Shown here: piece after piece, positions 1-12,761 of the stretch
How positions within the stretch are numbered: the stretch's first letter is position 1
Layout of the letters: each line of letters begins with the position of its first letter
Source of the DNA: Benincasa hispida
Lineage: Eukaryota > Streptophyta > Magnoliopsida > Cucurbitales > Cucurbitaceae
Assembly (NCBI RefSeq): GCF_009727055.1
Contig: NC_052357.1
Span: 88,034,999 to 88,098,998, forward strand
Length of the DNA: 64,000 bases
Reading direction: 5' to 3'
The notes under the pieces: generated by a model
The model's database searches: none
What the model was told of the DNA's origin: nothing
Seen by the model: the letters and a program-made list of their open reading frames with translations, nothing else
Translations under genes and position numbers: made by a program

Positions 1-779
1 AAGTTATTTTTTAAAAAAATATGTAATAAGGTAAATATAGATTCATGATCAATAAAAGAATATTGTTATAGATTGAATATATTTTTTAAATATGAAGATC
101 AAAAATGATATTTTAACTTATTTGATTATTAGTAGTAATGGCAGGAAAACTATTGATTTATACTCTTAACTTTAAAAGCTTTATCAATTAAAATTTCAAA
201 CTAACAATAGTATCAATTAAATCCCAAAAATTTTAAGTTAATCAATTAAGACCTTTCATTAGAATTTCATTTTACAATCATTAATGCATAACATTTATAC
301 GTATATAAAATTTCTAAGTTAAGTGTAAAGATAACTAAATTAGAGAAGTACAAGGAAATCAAATAATAGCAACAAAAAATTCTAAAAAAATTATATAATT
401 TGATTCATCTAGGTTCATAATTTAAATTGATATGATTATTAATTTCGAATTTAGAGTCTTAATTTACTCAAACTAAAAAAAAGAATTGATATTAGCCCTT
501 AAAAGAATATATAGTACTAAACTTTCTATATATATATATATATATATATAACATATTTTAAAACATATATAATGAACTCTAAAGAGTCATAATACGCACA
601 ACTCAATGTATATATAAGTTTTATGGTTTGAATTCTCACACGTCGCACCTTCATGGTATAAAAACGGAATATGAGAAACAAAATTGAATGAATTTTATTA
701 AAAGTCTAAATGAGGCTTCCTTGTTAATCATCCGTTGTTCATTCTCTATATATAATAATAATTATAATAATTATAATAA

Positions 780-1070
780 AGCCCAGTGTCGACGGTTGAA
801 AAATCGGGTTGATTTTTGGATAAATGTTTGACCTTTGAAATGTTATCCTTATCTCTCTTTAGCGCCATCCACGTGGCTGGTCAATTCGGTATTGTTCGGC
901 GTGTATTGCCGACATCCCCGCCCCCGGTAATCTCGCGTCTGACGTGTCCACCCATTAAAATAAATATAATTCTCAAATTGCAATTTATTTTCCATGTCGA
1001 CAATAACCTTTCCTCATAAAGCGATATCGAAGGATTTGGTAGACGTAGACCCCGCGTTATTTTTATATCA
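780..1070. promoter_or_regulatory. GC-richer island with G-box and W-box motifs
   Basis: This island stands out from its AT-rich surroundings. It contains a palindromic G-box CCACGTGG near 870, an ACGTGTCC (ABRE-like) motif near 941, TTTGACC near 828 and GGTCAATT near 879 (W-box core on either strand). A cluster of this kind is typical of stress-responsive plant promoters, but no gene is visible within several kilobases on either side. It may be an orphan promoter, the distal promoter of a gene outside the window, or the edge of a mobile element. Confidence 0.3.
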
Positions 1071-4000
1071 CTGGGAATAATATAATTTTATTTTTTTCAA
1101 ATTTAATTAAATGCATTAAGTGGGTTGATTTTCTTTTATCATATTAATAATAACTTAAAAAACACTTCTCGTCTCTCGACATCGATAAAAGTAATCACTT
1201 AGTCTTTAAACTTTTATATATAATGATTTAGTAAAAAAATCATCAAAATTATACATTAGATTTATGCATAAAATCTCATTAAAATTCATTAAATATTAAC
1301 ATTAATTTTTATATTAAGGACTAAAAATCCTAGAAATGCTTGTTTCAATATATTGTGTAAATTAGTCAAAATGTAAAAATCAAATATTTTTTTGTGGTGG
1401 AACAAAATATCCCTCACTTCCCCTGGAAAAAAAATTTGGGAGGGAGTTCCAAAGGAACATTGTTATGTTGCCTCGAATGGTGTACTAATTCTTTGAATCC
1501 AATACCAACGAGAATCATTCCTCCTAGAACAACGTTCTCTTTCAAACCTTTCAACCAATCAATACGATTTCGGAAAGTGGTTATTGCTAACAAATTTTAA
1601 AATACAAGAACTAAATTATTACATAATAAAATTGAGCTAAATTATTACAAAACTAAAAATTTATAGACTAAATCATTACAAATCAAAGTTCAAAGAAAAA
1701 ATTGTTACTTATATAAAAAAGTCTAAGGACTAAAAGTGTTTTTGAACTTTATTAATATAATATGAAAATTTAGATCGACCCGAATCCTCTACTCTTATTG
1801 TACTAAATAATGACGATAAGAACTTTTAACTTTGTAAAGATCCTTTCAAACTATCTTTCATGTTCAACTATTTAAGCCTTCTGGTGTTCATTTGGTATTT
1901 GATTTTTGGTTTTTTAAAATTAAACATATGAGCACCCATTTCATCTCTAAATTTATTGTTTTTCATCTACTTGTTATCAATACTTTTAAAAACGAAGCCA
2001 AATTTTGAAAAAAAAAAAAAAAAAAGTCATGATTAATAACAATTTGATTTTTAATTTTTAGTTTTTTAAAATTAAATTTATTAACACCCCTACCACTACT
2101 ATCTTTAAATCTCTTATTTTTTTCATTTACTTATTCCCAATATTTTAAAAAATCAAACCAAGTTTTGAAGAAAAAAATTAAAAACTTGTTTTTGAAATTT
2201 GGAATTTGGATAAGAACTCAATTCTCTTACTTAAGAAATATGCAAACTATTGTATAAAATTGGACAAAGTAAACTTAATTTTCATAAATCAAAAGTCAAA
2301 TGGTTATCAAACGGAATCTGATTTTCAAAAACATGTTTTTGTTTTTAAAATTTGGCTAAGAATTCAACTGTTTTATTTAATAAAGACTAAAAACATGGTA
2401 AAAAATTGATAGGAAATATGTCAAGTTCTCAAAATACAAGAATCAAATGGCTACCAAATAGGGTTAAAATAATAGGCAATCAATTTTAAAATACTTCACA
2501 CTTATTCAAGCATGGTGTTATTGTCAATATCAATAAAATTCAATTCGTTAAAAAAAAATATATGCTTTCGATTAAAAAGATCAGAGGGTTTGAATATTCT
2601 ATATTTTAAATATTGTGTTTTTTAAGTGAGTTTTTTTACTTTTATATTTTCATTGGATTCTTCCTACTTAATTGCAAGAACATTTGGTACAAGATAAAGA
2701 AATTGTGTAGGATGGACAAAATAGGATATCTAATTGAAAATATGACCAATTTTTAATTTTATGATTTATGGCTAAATTCCAATCGTGCCCCTTTTGAGCA
2801 GTTATATCTTTCCACAATTTTAGTAAATCTACACCTAGAAGATCATTTATCTTTCTTCTTTCAATTTTCTTTCAATTTCAAGAATCAGACTCTTTGTCTT
2901 CCTTTTTTTGCTCAAAACCCTTTCTTTATTGGATTAATTGGAAAAACAACAAGAACTAGCCTTCTTCTTCTCTCATTCTGAAGTTATCAATTATTCAACT
3001 CAACTCTCAAATATTCTCTTCGAGTTTCTTCTCCAGCAATAAGGCTTCTTCTCCGAGCTTCTTCTCCTATATGTTGTAGCTCAAAAAATGTTTTTTAACC
3101 AATGAATTAGAACTTTTCGGTTTAGAACGGTCTCTTAAATTGATACATGAAATTTGCAATTCAAATTCATGATTTGACTCGTTTTCCATTAATTGGAAAT
3201 TGGAAGGTTGGAGATGAAAGATTGGGTTGAAGAATTTCTAGTTGGAATATGGAAGGTTTGTGTAGGGAGATGTGTTGGTTTTTACTGGTATTTGATGTCT
3301 GATTTGATTGTTGTTTTCGGTTATGTACTATAATTATTGGATTATGGTTTATACATCCAAGTGCATGCATTGCATCTTATCTTAATAATCTAAGAAAAAA
3401 ATGAATAAGATTCTTTTCCTTTATCATTGTAGATTTTAGGAAGATTTCTGATTGTGTATTTTGAATACAATGTCTTTGTATACCACAGAATGACTACTTT
3501 AGTTGTTTTTTAGCGGTTAAAAGTTTTTTTAGTTGTTACAAGGTATAATATTGGCCTACCTAAACATCTTATTGTCCTACATTTTTGTGTTTGATACATA
3601 CATTTTCAACTCCTTTGGAATTTGATTCAGTCTTTCATTAATTGTTTAATCATTGGATTCCACTATATCCTAATAATTTTAACATTCTAGTAACATCAAA
3701 TTTGAAAAATCAAAGTATATATATAATTACTTAGATCAAATTTTAATAAGGTTTGACGCTTGAATATAAAAGGTTGCGTTGGATTTAAATTTATTTTCAC
3801 CAATAAAATTATTCCTCTCCAAATTTATTGAAAATTTTAATTTTAGGAGTATTAAGAATTCTTGACATTTCTGACAAACTCGATCAATGCACCTTAAATC
3901 GTACTAGTTGGGCTATTTATTTATTTTTTTAGTACATATTCTTTGGGTAAAATTATAGGCTTAATTTATTTGATAATTTCGTTAAATTAAACTATAATAT

Positions 4001-4865
4001 AAAATAATAAAAACACTTTTTTTAATAATGTATTTGGTTTAACCCTTCCGTGTTTAATTTTGAAAATAAGTCATTTTTGGAAAAAAAAAAAAAAAAAAAA
4101 CTAAAGCGTTTGACAATCATTCTGAATATATTTTAAAATATAATTTTAGATTTTTTTAATGAAATGAGATTAAATAAAAATGACTTTTCTAAAAAAAAAA
4201 ACTCCAATAAATCCAAACAAACACTTAATTCAGATATTTTTCAACTATCCAAATAATATTTTATTTTATTTTAGCGATTTAAAGAGGGGAGTAGATGGCT
4301 GTAGCCTTATCTCGATAAAATAATCATAATTATAAAAATTATTATAAGAGTCAGAAAGCAAGTGAGCCACGTGCGATCACGGCGCCACCTTCAGTTGATT
4401 TTTCTTTTCTTTTCTTTTTTTTTTTAAGGTTTAAATGTATTAATAAAATTTCTTTTAAGTTTAGATCTACTTTTTGTAACAGAGTATTAAGTTTAGTGTT
4501 TCCTATAATTTACTCTCTACTAATTAATATAAATAATTTAATTAGTTTCATTCATTTTCGATCACTACTAAAATTAATTAAAAAAAATTCACATCATAAC
4601 TATTTTTAATTAATTAATTAAAAATTAACAAATACCAAAAATAAGCATCAATTATTTAGAAGTAAAAGTATAAATTCTAGAAATATGGAGACCAAGTAAA
4701 ATTACATTCGTAAATTATAAGTAAAAGGTAACATTTTAAAACATAAAGACGAAATGAAGATTACAATCAAAATTTTGAGTAAAAAAAAAGGTTTAATCCT
4801 TGAACTTGTATAGAAATAAGAATTTAATTCTCATAATTTTAATTTAGATAATTATTTTGAAGGAT

Positions 4866-5085
4866 AAAAATGATGGATAAATTTTCAAATATTACAAAAT
4901 TTTATTGTCAAAACTGATGGATATATTTTCAAATATTTCAAAATTTCATTGTCTAACAATAACAGATATTGATAGACATTTATGTCTATCGGTGTCTATT
5001 ATTGTCTATCATCGATAGACATTGATATTTTATTATATTTATAAATAAATTGACTCATTTTACTATATTTGAAAACAACTCTCAT
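4866..5085. repeat. Palindromic GATAGAC hairpin element, copy 1
   Basis: The core at about 4970-5030 holds alternating TGATAGACAT and ATGTCTATCGG words that can fold back on one another. The outer arms carry the words AAATATTACAAAATTTTATTG and TTTACTATATTTGAAAACAACTC. The same design (GATAGAC palindromes between arms reading AAATATTTACAAATATAGCAAAATTT-like sequence) recurs at 15722-15910 and 19578-19735. This fits a non-autonomous MITE-like family. Target duplications were not resolved. Confidence 0.45.
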
Positions 5086-6179
5086 AATTTTGTAATCATT
5101 TAATATTAATTTTAATATGTAACAATTTACTAATCTGAAAAAACCTATTAAATTTTAGGTAGGTTGTTGCATCTGTATAATTATTTATCGTATAAAAAGA
5201 AAACAAAGTTGTATAACAACTTTGTTATAGAAACTACAATTTCAATGGCCTTTCCAAAGGATAAAGGAGAGATGTTATACTTGCTCTTGGTCTCTTACTA
5301 TTTTCTTTTTTTTTTTTTTTTTCATTTGGCTGATGTTGATGTACTAGAGGCTATGGTTATTGAAAAGGGTTTGTTCATAGTAGTTGAAACATGTTTTCTT
5401 GATTTGTAGGTAAAAACTAACTTCAAGTGGTTAGTCATCGTCAATTTCAGATCTCAATTATTGTTGTGTCGTGGAAGATCCACGGTCTTGAAAGCAAAAT
5501 TGACATGACCTCAGTGTTAAATCACAAAAAGTCGGTTGCTCCCCAAGGTTAAGACAATACCCTTCTCAGACATGCATCCGTTGAAAAAGGATTGGAATCG
5601 AGTGGAAACTTTGCTCATGATTAAATCATTTTTAATAGAGAGAAATATCATGTCAAACTCAAATTTCACTCTTGTGGACTAAAACAACCATTTTTCTTTT
5701 TATAAGAATCCAACAAAAACGTTTTTCTAAATTAAAGATAGAAAACGTATCATATCTGAATTGATTACAAAAACGTTTCATATCTAAATTAAATACAAAA
5801 AATTATTTTCAAAATTAAATTGAAAATACATTTAGAAATCTTTGGCTAATTTTATTACAAGTCATTCCAGCAAATGACTAATTGGCTAGTCATTCCCAAA
5901 AATCCCCCACGTATGACTGATAATTAAAAAACAAAAAATAATTTATCTGAGCAAATATAGATAATAAAATTAAACATTAATATCTTTCGATTTGAATTGA
6001 TACATAGTGAAGTAGGGCAACAACTTGATTGGAGAGAGTGAATTACGTCTTGAACTTTCAATAACTATGATTGGGACCCCCATAACACGTTTTACTCCTT
6101 AAATTTTCATCGACTCGGCGATAAAAGCGTGCTATTTAAGGCCATGCACATAGAACCTCGGGTCAATGTGAAAGCTCTA

Positions 6180-6483
6180 GGAAAAGATCTTTAAACTTTT
6201 CCATAGAAGGCGGTCACATCTTCACAATTACATTAATTGCTTCATCAAGTTTATAGCAATAGGCCACTCAAAACTGAGCTATGGAGACTTCACATCTAGT
6301 CCATACCATGACCAATGAGCTATCAAGATTTTACAATTATCCATCAAGCCCATACCATGACCACCCAAAGGAAGGGCTATGGTATTTTAAAAGGTTTAAG
6401 TTCTATCTATCAAGTTCGTACTAGGACCACCCAAATGAAGAGCTACGGACCATCAAGTCTATCGTAATAGATCACCCAGATAA
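6180..6483. repeat. Degenerate minisatellite-like stretch in the copia remnant
   Basis: Imperfect repeats of a phrase like CCATCAAG...ATAC(C/T)A(T)GACCACCCAAA(G)GAAGGGCTATGG recur several times before the LTR insertion and resume after it at 9953-10015. The tract is therefore older than the insertion. Confidence 0.5.
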
Positions 6484-9400
6484 TGTTGGGGTTGATGCCC
6501 TAAAATCTCGTGTCCTGTAGTTTGTAAACAGTATATACGAACACCAGTGATTGTTAATATATGATATTTACTTCACATCTTGTTGTTTTGCTCGGTTATT
6601 TGTTTTATTTGCTTTACCACAAACCAATAAACATAAAATTCCTGGTTATCTGTATGTGACTCAAGCATGTATGTGGTGACATATAAGTGGATCATGTCTT
6701 GAGTGATAACCAAAATGGTCTGTAGTATATGGATATAGGAGGAAAACCTTATCCTAGTAATGATACGGACGCGGCCCACTTTGTGGAATGGTCACAAGTT
6801 TTGTGACTTGCCACAGATGATCTGATCTTGATCATTCATATTAGGGACATGCGCACGGGGGCATCCTATACAAAGAGTTTGTATAAGACCTGACCACGAA
6901 GTGTTAATGTCTTGTTATATAACACCGTTCATGACAGAGACTTCACTTCACTAGGATGACCATAGGTAACATGACCTCAATCCTGAGTGAGTTGGGAACT
7001 TCTAGTTGGCTTTTTGGCCCTTAATCTCAAATTAATTAATTTTAATTAATTAATTAATCAATGTTTTGATGATAACAAACTCAATTTTTAATTACTGAAA
7101 ATCTTAGTGTTTTAATATGTTCATAGCATAGAGCTTGGAACAACGATTCCAACACCTCTTGAATCACTCAAATCGGAGCTAAAATGAAGACGATATGACC
7201 GAAACAAGTTTATAGAGAAAATACCATGGTGGATGACGTAGCATAACCAGACCATTTGCATGTAGATATGTGGTAGCATATTGGTTGAATGGTGGATCAT
7301 TAAGAGATTAACATATGATGGACTTTTGATTTTTGGATTGATTTAAAATTAAAAAAATTGAAATTTAAAAGGAAAATAAATTTAATATTATTTTATGTTT
7401 GTGTTTAACAACTAGTTTTTTTTACACATGGTATGTTTTTTTATTTTTGGATTAACTTTAAAGAGAATGAATTTAAAATGAAAATGAATTTAATATTAGT
7501 TTATGTTTGTGTCTAATGGCTAGTTTTTGATACATGGTATTTTTTTTTTTTTTGGATTAATTTAAAAAAAAATGAATTTCAAAAGAAAATGAATTTAATA
7601 TTATATTTTGTTTGTATCTAACGACTAGTTTAATTTAAAATCTCCACCATTTATTTTTCTTTTCCAAAATTCAATGGTTCAAATTAATTGTGGTTTCTAA
7701 AAATTTTTCCATCTCTATATAAACCATCTTCCTCTCCAAATTTTAAACCAACAAAGTTTACATTTCATAATCCTCCAAAACTCAAAAGTTCCATTGTTGA
7801 GAGAGTGTTATTGTATTCTCTTTAAGTTCCCAATTTTTTTTCTTTTCATCTTATCCTTAAGAGAGTGTTATTGTATTGTGAGGATAAACTTGTTGAGTGC
7901 TTAAACTTGTAAATCCACTCTAGTGAGAGTTGTATTATATTCTTCAAAAATTCCAACATTTGTAACGGTTTGATCCTAAACCGTGGAAAGGATCGGGTTT
8001 GCTCTTGAACCCATAAAAGAAGCGGTGGTGTAACGGTTGGGCTCTAATCCGTGGAAAGAGTTAGAAAGATTTTATTCAAATTCCCAAGAGGCGCTTGGGG
8101 AGTAGAGTAGGTCGAGTTTGACCGAACCACTATAAAAATTACGGTGTTTTCTTCTCTAACTTTTCTTTTTTATTTTTGTAATTAATTTAAGCAATTTATT
8201 GTATGTTTTAGTTTGTTCTTATTTATTTGCTAAAATTTGATAGAATTAAATTATCACATTTTTTGTCATCTTATTTGTTGCATAATTTGAATTTTTCTTA
8301 TTATTTATAAAAAGTGTATTAATTAGTTTAATTAGGTTAATTTAGAAAAAAAAAAGTTTAATTAAACCCTATTCACCCCCTTCTAGGATTGCCATATCGA
8401 TCCAACACTCCTGCCTTTGAAGGCGATTCTTTGATTTGTATGGGTGCGAGTGGCCAAGTCGTCGATTCAAACCTACCATTTTGGGGATTCGTCTGATTTA
8501 GGAGCTGGGAACTCAGCTACACAAGATGGAATTCACTCCTTCCCCGAGGCAGGGGTAAGTAGATAGATGGCTCCCTTAAAGGGTTGATTCCAGGGCTTGA
8601 ACGATGTGGCCCACACACATTCTCTTGGCCCGAGAGGTGTTCACACATATTGGACTATGTTGTATTGTTCATTAGAGGAATCAGTGGTACTTAAGGAGTG
8701 AGATGTAACTGCAGAGGCAAAACGGTAAATTGATCCAACTGTACTTACGAGCATCTGTGAAGGGCCATCGTACTCATGATTAGTTAATCCGATGGATACA
8801 GAAATATATCTGTGGTAAGAAGAGTTCAGCTGTTGGTCTTTAGTGGAATCACTGATAGTTAACGGATGGTGAATCTCGTGGCTAAAGAGTTTAGTTAGCT
8901 ATTCACGTACCGTTGAAGCTTCGAGTCACAAGTCTATTAGGTCACCTGGGTAGCTTGGATAAAGTCGAGAACCAGTGTTTAGGTTAATTTGAAATATTCA
9001 AATTGACTAGAGGAAGTTCAATTATATATGATATAATTGGACTGGTTAATTATATATGATATAATTGGCTAAATGTATGAGATACATTATTTTGGAGGAA
9101 ATTAGATATAAATATGATTTATATCAAGTATAAGAGAAAATACTATAGTAGATATACATGATATCAAACTATAGGATATAAATATAATATGATTATATTT
9201 ATTAATTAAATTAATTGATTAATTATTTGATAATTAACTGATTAATCCATGTTCGGACGCGGGAAGTAGGGTTGCGAAGGTTATGGTAACCAGCGGGTTA
9301 AAGCTATGAAAATCGTTTTCATTTTAATTATTCAATCGTGCATTCGTATCGCCCGCGCCCAAAAAGAATCCGTGAAAGAGCGATCGCAATAGCCTATACA

Positions 9401-9947
9401 ATAGAAGCTCGTTCGTCTAACCGATCGTCTAGTTCACGCGTTCTCTAAACGATCGTATACATCTTTTCTAAACGATCATTCAATTTTTCCTAAATGATCG
9501 TGTAGCTCTATTATACGATAAGCATTTTTGTTATACGATAGTATAGTTCATCTCCCACTTGCTTATCGTCTACACGACGTCTTCTACCAAACTCACCGGA
9601 GCCCACTCTTTGGGTTTTTTACGCCGAGGATACCCGGGTTTCTCTTGTGGTGGTGTCGTCCCCGCGACATTATTCGTGTACGTTCGGATCGTGTTGTTGC
9701 AGTCGACAGACTCGCCGGGTGCTGGTAGATCGGTGAGAGGTTTTTCGCTGCTTTGGGTTCAATCGTTCGAAGAGTGTCTTCATCTGGTATGAACCATTTC
9801 CTTGTGTTTTATTATATTATGAGCATGCCGATTATGAGTTTAATATGCATAACTGTTTGTATGGAATGCATATCGTTTATGTTTCGGTCACTGTGAAATC
9901 AGAGCGATCTAAGCCCACTCATGGAACTTTCGGTATGAGATTCTTCA
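6484..9947 (+). mobile_element. Solo LTR, family A copy 1, split by a nested LTR
   Basis: The unit starts TGTTGGGGTTGATGCCC and ends ATTCTTCA, and is flanked by the 5-bp direct repeat GATAA at 6479-6483 and 9948-9952, as expected for an LTR-element insertion. It has no coding region. Removing the nested insertion (7004-8407 plus one target-duplication copy) leaves about 2.06 kb. The same sequence order recurs at 57550-59369 (+) and 41400-43201 (-): ACATATAAGTGGATCATG, a GGTCTGTAGTATATGGAT-like word, GGAATTCACTC, and GTTAACGGATGGTGAA. The tail differs from the other two copies, which end in CAACA, so this may be a subfamily. Confidence 0.75.
7004..8407 (+). mobile_element. Nested copia-type solo LTR inside family A copy 1
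   Basis: This block interrupts the family A LTR at the phrase GAACTCCTGCC, which is continuous in the other two copies. It begins near AGTTGGCTTTTTGGCCC and ends ATTGCCATATCGATCCAACA. That ending is typical of copia LTRs just before the primer site. Flanks CTTCT (6999-7003) and CTCCT (8408-8412) are a probable 5-bp target duplication with one mismatch. Internal features include a duplicated GAGAGTGTTATTGTATT and a repeated CCGTGGAAAG. No coding region is present. Confidence 0.65.
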
Positions 9948-10099
9948 GATAAAGGGCTATGGACCATCAAATCTATCGCAATAGACCACCTAGATAAAGG
10001 GCTATGGACCACTATAATGGTTTGAGTCCCATACTTGTTGAAAGTTCTAGAATTAATCTTCTTGATAGGCCTTCAGTGAGAAGATATGCAAAATTCCTC

Positions 10100-11160
10100 T
10101 CAAACCTTACAATGAAATAATCCTCCTTTCAGTAATTGTTTCACAACTCCATGCCTGAGGTGTATATGCCTCCTCTTGCCATCATACACACTATTCTTGA
10201 TAATTCCTATGGTAGTCTGTGAATCACATTTAAAGAGAATGGTACTAATACCCGTCCACAATGGTACATCTCTCAATAGACTTCTAAGCCATTCATATTG
10301 ATGCCCCACACAATGGTGCATCTCCCAATAGACTTCTAAGCCACTCAACCTCTTGTCCTGCTAATTCTAGAGTAATAAATTCAAACCCCATGGTGAACCT
10401 TGCTATACAAGTCTGTTTTGCATATTTCCATGAAATAGCTTCTCTACCCAATAAGAGTACATCCACTAGTAAAGCTTACTTCGTCATTCTAAGCTACACA
10501 GTTTGCATACATTACCCTTCTAATATGGTAATAATTATTAAAATGCAAACAATAATCCATTGTACCATTAAGATACCTTTATAAACGACGAAGAGCAATC
10601 AAATGATCTTTATCATGATTATGTGTATATCTACTCAATCTTCTCACAACATATGCAATAATAGGTCTAGTATAGTTCATAAAAAATATAACACTCCCTA
10701 TAAACTTTGGATTTTCAGATTGAGAAACATTATCTCTTTTATTTTTCTTAAGGCTCATACTAGCATCATAAGGTGTTTTTACATAAGCATCACCGTGACT
10801 ATCAAATCTCTTTAACAATTTCTCAATGTAGTGTGATTGACCTAAATAAAATCTGTTCTCAATTTTTCTAAGTTTAACACTAAGTATTATGTTAGCTCTC
10901 TTTTATCTAATTCATTTCAAAATGTGACAATGATAAGAACTTGGCATTATTGACTACATCTATGTTTGTACAAAAAAATAAGCATATTATCAACGTATAA
11001 ACATATAATCACACAAATTAACTCAAACAACTTTGAGTAAACACATGTATCAATGGATATTTACTAATGTACCATTAAAGTTCTAATTATACAATTATTT
11101 GGAAGCTAGGTCACCATTGAGAAAGGACTTCTTTACATCCATTTGATGCATTATACTAAT
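10100..11160 (-). pseudogene. Copia RT/RNase H fragments (broken)
   Basis: Three homologous pieces lie in the expected order on the minus strand. At 11101-11160 is MDVKKSFLNGDL, matching the RT motif MDVKTAFLNG. At about 10975-11005 is an altered YVDN in place of the catalytic YVDD. At 10579-10818 is the RT C-terminus (NYTRPIIAYVVRRLSRYT). The RNase H end is at 10100-10348, with CDSQTTIGIIKN and GKRRHIHLRH. Frames change between pieces and stops are present, so no enzyme can be made. It belongs to the 5.4-12.8 kb remnant. Confidence 0.75.
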
Positions 11161-11837
11161 ACCATTAAGGTTTTGTTTCCTTTAAGAAATTCTACTAAAT
11201 CCATGAAGTTCAATTTTCATTTTCTCTTTCAATGATCCTAGATAGGCTTAATAAAACAAGGACTTCATACTTTCAATAAACTGAAATTATATATATATGT
11301 ATCCATGAGCATCTTCTTATCTAATCAATGCGGGACTTTGGTCGCATTTCCAACGATCATCCCCTCAAATAAAAGACCAACTAAACCTCCCCTCAAGTAG
11401 CCATCCATCCATTAGGCAAACTCCTTTTCACTAGAGCATACATCCTATCCAATGGTGTTCAATCATGGATCACAGCATGACTACATTTGAAGCTTCACTA
11501 CACAACTGAGGATTTATATCAACGTGGCTAAGCTAGGGGACGACTCTGATACTACTTATTAGAGATAACAACTCTCCAAATATCTTCACAATAGTATGAT
11601 ATTATATTCACTTTGGACATAAACCCTCATGGCTTTGCTTTTAGGTTTGATCCAAAAAAACCTCATACCAACGGAGATAGTTGTTCTAACTTATATATCC
11701 ATGAAAAGTCCTTATAAAATGTCCACATATTTTATAGCTTAGACAAGATCTCAAATTACCATCAGTTTTACAAGCTTTCACAAAAAATGATGGAAATTTA
11801 CATATTGTCATACTAGAAACAAGCTAAGTGATGGTCA

Positions 11838-11957
11838 AAATAATGTTATAGGACCACATTCAATTTAAAAGTATAATAATACTTTTCAACTTCATAAAAA
11901 TAATGTTATAGGACCACACTCAATTTAAAAGTATAATAATACTTTTCAACTTCATAA
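11838..11957. repeat. Two-copy tandem repeat, about 60 bp unit
   Basis: Two near-identical adjacent copies contain ATAATGTTATAGGACCACA(T/C)TC and AATACTTTTCAACTTCATAA. They differ by about one base, so the duplication is recent relative to the surrounding decayed DNA. Confidence 0.9.
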
Positions 11958-12761
11958 AAATTAATGGCCAAAAATGATAATTTAATCATGCATAAACTTT
12001 TGTCAAATATATCACACATGGAATATTATTTCCATTCACGCTAACATGCTAATAGACATGCTCAAGTAGATCAGAATAGCATCTCATTTAAAATAATTCA
12101 GTTTACTACTAATGAAAAATTCGAATATGTACTAATCAAGTTATATTGAATATCATGCTATACAATAGCAATAAAATAAAATTGCTAAAGTTTTATACCA
12201 AATGTAAAAATTAAATTTGTGGAACAATCTAACAAACCACGTGTGTCAACTATGTCACACATGTCACATTAATCTCATCAATCAAGAGCAAACTCAAACT
12301 CAACCCAACAGTTCAACAAAGAGATTGTAGTCTAACAGATTAACAGTTCAACACCTCAAACAATGGAATGATGCATAATTTCTTGCCAATTTTCCAACGG
12401 TTATAATATCTAGTATAACAAATGTTATTTTCCTTGTTTGGATATTACACATAGAAAAACCTCACAATTTTCCTTACATAATAACTCTCACCATGAGCAT
12501 ATTTCTCTACTTTATATTTCCTTTTCTTTTTGAGAAAATAGTCTCCAATACATTTTTCAACTAACATACTATTGGCATTTTCTCAAAATCAATGTTGAAT
12601 TAATTATTAGAAAGATCATTATAGTTAAATACAGAAAATCGTTTGCAAATTTAAGTTAAATATAAAATTACATTTAAAAATATTTGATTAATTTTATTAC
12701 AAGTCATTCTAGCAAATGTCCAATTGACTAGTCATTCCCAATACATGCATGTGTTGTTGTT

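Larger units (their letters stand above)
1..5400. other. AT-rich intergenic DNA, no gene recognised
   Basis: No open reading frame here resembles a known protein; all are short and AT-driven. A (TA)n microsatellite lies near 528-551 and poly-A/T runs occur near 2008-2025 and 4080-4100. A CT-rich stretch at 2780-3070 looks like a plant 5' leader (repeated TTCTTCTC), but no coding region follows. The GC-richer island at 780-1070 and the hairpin at 4866-5085 are listed separately. Confidence 0.6.
5440..12760 (-). mobile_element. Degenerate Ty1/copia remnant (minus strand), host of nested LTRs
   Basis: A direct repeat of about 90 bp links the two sides: 5820-5908 and 12660-12741 share ATTTTATTACAAGTCATTC and end ACTAGTCATTCCCA. 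Read on the minus strand this gives a start TGGGAATGACTAG, as expected of an LTR. Copia RT and RNase H pieces lie between on the minus strand (10100-11160). Near 11545 the minus strand reads AGTATCAGAGTC, close to the usual tRNA-iMet primer-binding site. Gag, protease and integrase were not found, so the element is internally deleted as well as interrupted at 6484-9947. The left and right LTR limits are uncertain. Confidence 0.5.

Noticed and set aside
9528..9792. Overlapping open frames in a GC-richer region
   Set aside because: They lie in the distal part of solo LTR copy 1 and are not shared by the other copies.
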